From Amaurobius ferox (lineage: Eukaryota > Arthropoda > Arachnida > Araneae > Amaurobiidae): a stretch of DNA of 64,000 nucleotides. Numbering within the stretch: position 1 is the first letter of the stretch; every line of letters begins with the position of its first letter. Shown piece after piece: positions 58,527 to 64,000 of the stretch. The stretch lies in NCBI GenBank assembly GCA_951213105.1, contig OX578139.1, positions 72,913,184-72,977,183 of the forward strand, read 5' to 3'. The translations under genes were made by a program, and so were the position numbers. The notes beneath the pieces were generated by a model that saw nothing but the letters and a program-made list of their open reading frames with translations, did no database searches and was not told where the DNA came from.

Positions 58527-59384
58527 CAGGGTGTCCAGTGATATCGGTGACCTATGGTTATTTCCTCAACTGTTAGTCACAGAGATGTACCTCCAATTAC
58601 AAAAATATTTTAAATTTTAAAATCCTTACCTTAGAAACAGTTTAAAGCAATAAATCCATTTCTGAAAGAAATACGAAATATAAATTTTTATACGTTCCCC
58701 CGGTCCTACCAGTTATATTTAGGAAAATCATCCTTATACAATTTCATGCAAAATAAAATAAAATCATACTTTTACGACCAAAATTCACCTAGTTATGAAG
58801 CATTAAACTTTAAGACTTAAGTTGCTTTTCCGGTCATAAAAATGTCCCATTTCAGGCAACCTTTAAAGGACAGTATTAATATTGAAATTTTCTTATGTCA
58901 TTTAACACAAGTTGTATTATTTTTTACTTCTATTACAAGCTGTATTTTTGATATTTTTTATGTGTTACAAATAATTATAACTTTAATATTGTTTAGTGCA
59001 ATGTATACTGCTGCAAAAAATAATTAAATTGCTGCGAAATATTTGTCTCTCCAATTATTTTGCACATTTCTCCCCATTTCTCAGCACAAAAAATGCTTCA
59101 ACTTTAAGCAGCTATAATTCGGTGAATTTTGGTCGTAAAAGGATGGTTTTCTTTTATTTTGCATGAAATTGTATGGGGATGGTTTTCATAAATATAACTG
59201 GTAGGACAGGAGAACCGTATAAAAATTTATATTTCGTATTCCTTTCAGAAACTCATTTATTGGTTTAAACTGTTTCTAAGATAATAGATTTTAAAATATA
59301 AAATATTTTTGCAATTGGATGTATATCTATGTGACTAACTGTTGAGGAAATAGCCATTGGTCACCAATAGCACTGGCCACGCTG
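58527..59384. mobile_element. Foldback MITE with ~285 bp inverted arms
   Basis: The left arm begins CAGGGTGTCCAGTGATATCG (58527). The right arm ends at 59384 as its inverse (outer end CAGCGTGGCCAGTG). Arms stay alignable to about 58800 and 59110, through 'ttagaaacagttta' and 'gaccaaaattcacc'. TA flanks both ends (58525-58526 and 59385-59386), which suggests the Tc1/mariner superfamily. The ~300 base centre has a short open frame (58842-59027) without recognised similarity. Confidence 0.75.
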
Positions 59385-59427
59385 TATATGGTAGTAAAAA
59401 TAAAGTAATAAAAATCCTATAAAAAAA

Positions 59428-60360
59428 TCTGATGTGGGCAACACATGACTTTCCTTATATAATGCAATGAATTTACTACTTTTACAGTAAAATAAATAGG
59501 TTTTTCTTATAGTAGATACTTATATTCCTTCCAAGATATTGAATTTTCGACAATTAGTCATCATTTTCATTGATTTAGCGTCATTTTAATCCATTTGGCG
59601 AGATTTTCGTTAATTTGACAACATTTCAAAAAGTCGCCAAGTTGGCGGCATTCCGCTAAATTCGTCGCCAAAATCTCGCCAAGCTTTACTGACTGAGAAA
59701 TAAGTTATTCTTATAACAGATAAATGACTATTGGCGTTCAAATACAAAAGAATAAATCCTCGAAGTCTCTTTTGTCATGAATGGAACGAGCTAGATTCAA
59801 GAGAATGATGTCACTCAATTTATCGCATGGTATTACATATGAAAAGTGAACATGTTTCTCAATAGGAAATATATATATTTTTAATTTTATATAACTGTTT
59901 GATAATTTTTATGAAAAATGTGAAATATCCCGAGAACGGTTGATGTTAGCGTTCTAAATTTTATGTTAATCGTTTTCTAATAAAAAATTACATAAGAACT
60001 GTCTATTTGCGCAACTTTATTAGCGGTTTTGATTTTTTGACGATTTTTTTCAAAATTTCACTCGAAAATTTAGGAGGGTTCTGAACATTCGATTACGTTT
60101 AAAAACAATAGACTTCCAGTGTTTACGGATTATGATTTTTGTACCAAGTTTCGTTCGAATCAGTCCATTCGTTCATCAGTTATCGTCTCCTCAGACCCAC
60201 TGACACGCACACACACACACACACACAGAGACATCACTTCAAAAATGTTTGATTCGTGATCAGAGATGCTTGAAACGTGCTCTCTCGCCGTAAACTCGAA
60301 TTCGAATTTTCGACCCCGTCACAATACTTTCCTTATACATTATGTATATAAGGAAAGTAA
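59428..60360 (+). repeat. Family A repeat (copy A8), full length reference
   Basis: Plus-strand copy. The 5' end is TCTGATGTGGGCAACACATG, then ACTTTCCTTATAT at 59448-59460. TTGGCGA heptamers lie at about 59595-59685 and the CA microsatellite at about 60208-60227. The terminal hairpin is at 60325-60359. The right hairpin arm is the inverse of the subterminal motif. It lies 43 bases after the foldback element. Confidence 0.8.
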
Positions 60361-60970
60361 AAATGACGAATCTTTGGCTATAATATCATTTGCCCACCAG
60401 TATATCAACCATGCCAGCACTTCTGAACAATACATAAAATATTATTAAGTGCAGTGCCTGAGACCACATGTTCAGTCTTTCTATCTTCTATGCTCCCACA
60501 TAATACATAACTGGGGAAGTCAGCAAGTCCATGCTTGAAAAGTGAAAACCAAGATTATGCGCAGTAAAAACTTTTAAATTGAGCCACTGCTGTCCTCCTG
60601 GGAGAATTCGCAATCCTGTTTAAGAATAGGCAGCTTTCAATATAAATGTAAAACAGAAATCAATAAAATCTATTTATATTTTGGCATTAGATATCTTATA
60701 TTGATAAAAATAGAAAAATGTTCCCAGAATAACACATTTCAATAAAAAATAATCGTCTAAGAATAAAGCCAGACAAAATGCAAACATTGAACTGGTGTCA
60801 TAAATATTCACCAATGCAGATTTTAATAAATATTCATTATGCATTAAAGCTGAGCAGATATTTAGCGTGCATTTTTTGCCACATTGCATTGAGATTATTC
60901 AAGACAGATTTTATTCTTAATCGGCAAAGACTGATAAATAGTCCACTACGGCGATAACAGCCTGCAAATT
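60361..60970. other. AT-rich DNA without recognisable features
   Basis: No gene or known repeat copy. A hydrophobic minus-strand frame (60674-60889) is isolated and unsupported. Confidence 0.4.
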
Positions 60971-60972
60971 CG

Positions 60973-61045
60973 TCCCAGTATCTCAACGGTAAAGAGTCGG
61001 CAGGCTAGTTTGGAAATCCAGGATTCGATCCCCGGTTGGGGTAGC
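60973..61045 (+). repeat. tRNA-like SINE head, copy 1
   Basis: 'agtatctcaacggtaaagag' resembles an A box (TAGCTCAACGGTAGAGC type), and 'ggattcgatccccggttggg' a B box with T-arm. The anticodon stem is not convincing, so I read it as the tRNA-derived head of a SINE. A body of ~300 bases rich in 'aggaggctaacctg' follows up to the second head at 61353. Confidence 0.5.
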
Positions 61046-61352
61046 TAAGTTTTTTATAATGGCGCCTGCAGAAATCCACCTTGAAGGTTAGTGCAAAGAT
61101 ATCTGATGTCTGAAAGTGCCCCTAGTATGACTAGCGCGGATTCGGTGGACTCTGGAATGTGGAACGCCGGTTTTAAATTAGGAGGATAATGACCACACAG
61201 GACACTAACCTGGAGAAAATAGTAGTATCAGGAGGCTAACCTGAGGTAAAAATAGCAGGAGGTGGTCAATGAGATTGCCAGTTTTACGCCAATCTGAGAT
61301 TAAAAAGTGAAAAATGCAGAGCCCACTTCGACAATAAGATCTTGCAATTTCG

Positions 61353-61425
61353 TTTCAGTAGATTAACGGTAGAGCATTGTCCGACCAGCTTCGAAATCCA
61401 GGATTCGATTCCCGGTTGGAGCAGC
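61353..61425 (+). repeat. tRNA-like SINE head, copy 2
   Basis: 'agtagattaacggtagagca' and 'ggattcgattcccggttgga' repeat the two promoter boxes of copy 1 with the shared 'gaaatccaggattcgat' core. The sequence downstream differs from copy 1, so this is a separate insertion or a rearranged unit. Confidence 0.5.
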
Positions 61426-61639
61426 AAGATTCTTTACACTGATTTACCGTAGTTGCATTTTTTGTATTTGTAAATATCAATATGTTTAGCGCAAATGAAT
61501 GTATTCAATTGTTTAAAGTAATAAAATATATATTGTTTTATTATTCTCTTGTACAATTTCAATTTAGACTTAGTTCGTTTACATTCATAAAATTTCAAAT
61601 ATTTAGTTGTGTATTTTATTAACAAATGTTGTGATCTTA

Positions 61640-62045
61640 TATTTATGTCTATGATTCTCTGTCTGCCACAAGAATAAAATAAAAAAGTACAACAGATAAT
61701 ACTATAGAAAATACTTGAAAAAATAGTTAACAATACTAGAAAAAAACATTGTTTCAAAATACGACTGTTAAACACAATTACATAAAGAGTTTTTCTCTCT
61801 ATAAATTTGTTGACATTCATAGTACCTATTGTATTGATATTGATACTTTTAATTTGATTCCTCCTCTTGTTTGAAAAAGCCTGTTTTAATGCACTTAACA
61901 TGTATACTACTTAGCATTACATGTGTATTGTATTTAATGCTTTGCTCTTTTTATATTTGTGTGGTTACTGTAACTGAATTTCATCTGTACTTGCCACGAA
62001 AACTGAATAAATAAATAAATAAATAATTAAATAAATAAATAAGTA
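61640..62045 (+). pseudogene. LINE 3'-terminal remnant ending in (TAAA)n
   Basis: One plus-strand frame gives 'TTVKHNYIKSFSLYKFVD' and 'DIDTFNLIPPLV' (about 61765-61870), similar to the LINE end at 34850-35395 ('IKHNYITSLIRL'). The 3' UTR shares 'tttaatgcacttaacatg' with that copy. It closes with '(aaat/taaa)n' at about 62004-62043, the simple-repeat tail typical of this type of LINE. 5'-truncated. A minus-strand frame across it (61434-61901) is a shadow. Confidence 0.65.
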
Positions 62046-62219
62046 CATGACAAAATAGATGAGAAGTAAAGAACATTTTATTCACCGTTTATAACAAAAA
62101 TGTTTTCTTTATCAAGAGCATTTTAATGACAAATTTACGTGGTTTAAAAAAAAAATGCTGCATTATCGCTCTCAATACAATCTAGAAACGAAAACAGATA
62201 CAAGCACGACCAACAAAGC

Positions 62220-62345
62220 AAAGATGCCAAGCTAAAAATGGTTTGTTTCGATCTTATACTTCTTACAAATTGTAAAATCTTCGAAAACTCGAGGCCGAAT
62301 TTTCGATAACCGATTACGAAAACATTCTTATTGATGTATACGAGC
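62220..62345 (+). repeat. Family B-like 3' fragment
   Basis: 'gctaaaaatggtttgtttcg', 'cttcgaaaactcgaggc' and 'aattttcgataaccgatta' follow the order of the 3' third of family B. No terminal hairpin is preserved. Confidence 0.4.
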
Positions 62346-62402
62346 ATTCTTAATATTTATTCTTAATCATTCTTAATGTTTTCAAATCAATTATTGTTTT
62401 TT

Positions 62403-62632
62403 ATCAACTATGTTTTAAAATCAACAGCTAGACAAGGGTACGACAACTAGCAGCTATCAATAATAGAGGTTTTTTTAAATCAACTATATTTTAAAATCAA
62501 TAGCTAGCCACAGGTACAGCAATTGGCCACTATCAATAATTTTTTCAAATAAGTTTTTTCAAATCAACTGTGTTTTAAAATAAGCAGCTAACCACGGGTA
62601 CGGCAACTAGAAACTATGAATAATCGAAGTTT
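62403..62632. repeat. ~80 bp tandem repeat, three units
   Basis: 'atcaactatgttttaaaatc' recurs at 62403, 62479 and 62563, each time followed by 'agcta.ccacgggtac.gcaa' and 'actatcaataat'. Units are 76-84 bases and moderately diverged. Confidence 0.75.
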
Positions 62633-62689
62633 CTTTACGTTTTCCCTTCCTCTTACGTTGAATTCAAAAATTATTGTTTCCAGGAGAAT

Positions 62690-62795
62690 TGTCGATGTAG
62701 AGATTTTGATGCCAATATATGACTGAAGACCTCCTGAGTACGTTATAACTATTTTTGGAGTGATGTCCGTCTGTCTGTCTGTCGTTTGTCTTTTG
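62690..62795 (-). repeat. Family B-like 3' fragment, minus strand
   Basis: On the minus strand the GACA simple repeat is followed by 'gacatcactccaaaaatagt' and the later block 'tctacatcgacaattctc'. This is a degraded version of the family B 3' region. The terminal hairpin is absent. Confidence 0.4.
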
Positions 62796-62807
62796 TCGAT
62801 TTTTTGC

Positions 62808-62905
62808 GTACACCATATAGTATTCGACAATATAGTATTCGTACCATATAGTATTCGTACACCATATAGTATTCGATTTTTTGCGTACACCATAATGTAT
62901 TCGAA
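62808..62905. repeat. Short tandem repeat with core 'ccatatagtattcgtaca'
   Basis: About five copies of 'catatagtattcg' occur with spacers of 5-20 bases; 'ttttttgcgtacaccata' occurs twice. The overlapping short minus-strand frames come from this repeat. Confidence 0.7.
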
Positions 62906-64000
62906 ATTTCATGTTTCCTTAACAAAGTAGCATATAAAGAAATATGACATAATTTTGAATAAAAAGTGTTATTTATGGCTTAATGATCCCCAAACTTAAC
63001 AGTTTCAAGCATTGTAGTAATAAATAACCGAGATACAATCGTCGTGTTTGCGACATCATTAGTCCCCGGGCGCAAGTTACCCCACCACCACCACACACAC
63101 ACGAGAGGTTCATTATCAAACTTGGTTTCAACCGAGTCATATTTTCAAGTCTTTTAAATTGAAGAGTAACATGCTATAATTGTGATGATTTGGAACATCA
63201 ATACACATTCTTCAAAACATTGTCCTGAATAGAAAAATAAGAGCTGTTTAAAAATGATTCTGGTATATTAAAATTGATTTGATCCACACTTCAGACAATT
63301 TTATATCAGTTTAAAGCTATGAATAATACATTTCTATAAAAAATGTCAGAATAATTTGATAACAAAAATATTGATTCCCCTAATCGAGCTTTTAAAGACC
63401 TTTAATTCCTGTTAAATGCAATGCTTATGTAATTCTCTTAAATGTTCATTGCGTTCCTATATAAATATTTCTAAAGTATTCTCTGCTGTGAACCAATATT
63501 TCGTAACAGAGTGCAAGTTATGCAGACGTAAGTGGAATATCCGTCTTTATTAAACTCTCTTCACCTCATACGGTTGAGTTGCTTGTAGATAACTCTGGCG
63601 CAATTTAGGTGACAGTGGTTGGATTAAATTGGCCTCTTAAATAACATCGTTAATGAGACAAACAAGTTATGTTAGATACAAACGTATTGAAGGTTTTAAT
63701 TTGGCGCAGAAGGCGTAGGTGTGTGAAAGGATATTTTGTGTCTTGTATTATTTGGATTGGGGAAAATTTTGTGATAGCTTTAATATTGTTATTCACACAG
63801 ATAATTTCTAACATGAAGTATCTTTTAATGCGTATACTTATTAAATACGTGGTCTAGTACTGAATTTTTCAAAGTGTGTTCGATAAACCCCTGGTTTCCT
63901 TGACAGTATTCCAAAGATTCTGTAACGTGATAGTTTCGTGTAAATTTTCTCAGAACTTGAAGAAAACGGGTAAAATTTTGAATGCATAATTTGCACCTCA
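62906..64000. other. AT-rich DNA without recognisable features
   Basis: A short '(cca)(cac)' tract lies at about 63082-63105. No gene, RNA or known repeat copy is recognised to the end of the window. Confidence 0.4.

Noticed and set aside
60973..61425. Two functional tRNA genes
   Set aside because: Both share A- and B-box-like parts but lack a convincing cloverleaf, and SINE-like bodies follow.
61434..61901. Minus-strand frame of 155 codons
   Set aside because: It lies opposite a LINE 3' end that reads on the plus strand and is Lys/Tyr/Ile-rich, as expected from AT-rich DNA.

Overview
This 64 kb window looks like AT-rich, repeat-dominated intergenic DNA from an arthropod. A chelicerate, perhaps a spider, is my best guess. 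That rests only on the mix of element families: BEL/Pao, R1-like LINE, Penelope-like, Tc1 and mariner relics, and tRNA-derived SINEs. I found no convincing host protein-coding gene and no rRNA, CRISPR array or operon. The only long intact reading frame belongs to a BEL/Pao retrotransposon on the minus strand.

Layout. 0-5 kb: two tandem 3' ends of a short repeat (family B), then a decayed Tc1 transposase at about 3.0-4.0 kb. 5.8-16 kb: a family A repeat, a broken R1-like LINE (6.8-10 kb), Penelope-like reverse transcriptase and GIY-YIG pieces (10.1-15.2 kb), and a deep nest of family C and B insertions. 17-24 kb: more C and A copies and a ~655 bp duplicated unit (D). 24-30 kb: tandem repeats, a near-complete but dead Tc1 element with ~145 bp terminal inverted repeats, and two C copies in tandem. 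30-33 kb: nothing recognisable. 33-38 kb: A copies, tRNA-like SINE pieces and a LINE 3' end. 38.6-43.7 kb: the Pao element, with apparently identical LTRs and a 5 bp target duplication. 44.7-45.6 kb: an unexplained GC-richer island. 46.8-52.1 kb: A, A, A and B copies. 52.6-53.3 kb: a 30 bp minisatellite. 54.8-59.4 kb: a C copy holding a mariner-like element that itself holds a C copy, then a foldback element. 59.4-64 kb: an A copy, SINE heads, a LINE 3' end and tandem repeats.

The most interesting signal is that three abundant non-coding families (A, ~950 bp; B, ~800 bp; C, ~1 kb or longer) share one architecture. Each has a 5'-TC end, a subterminal motif that recurs inverted at the 3' end, a CA or GTCT simple repeat, and a terminal 3' hairpin. 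This is the architecture described for Helentron-associated elements (HINEs, DINE-1-like). I infer that they are non-autonomous rolling-circle elements; no Rep/helicase gene is in the window. Family C copies also carry TGACGTCA and TCACGTGA palindromes, so they could scatter CRE-like and E-box-like sites.

All repeat boundaries were judged by eye from alignments within this window and may be off by some bases. No database search was possible.
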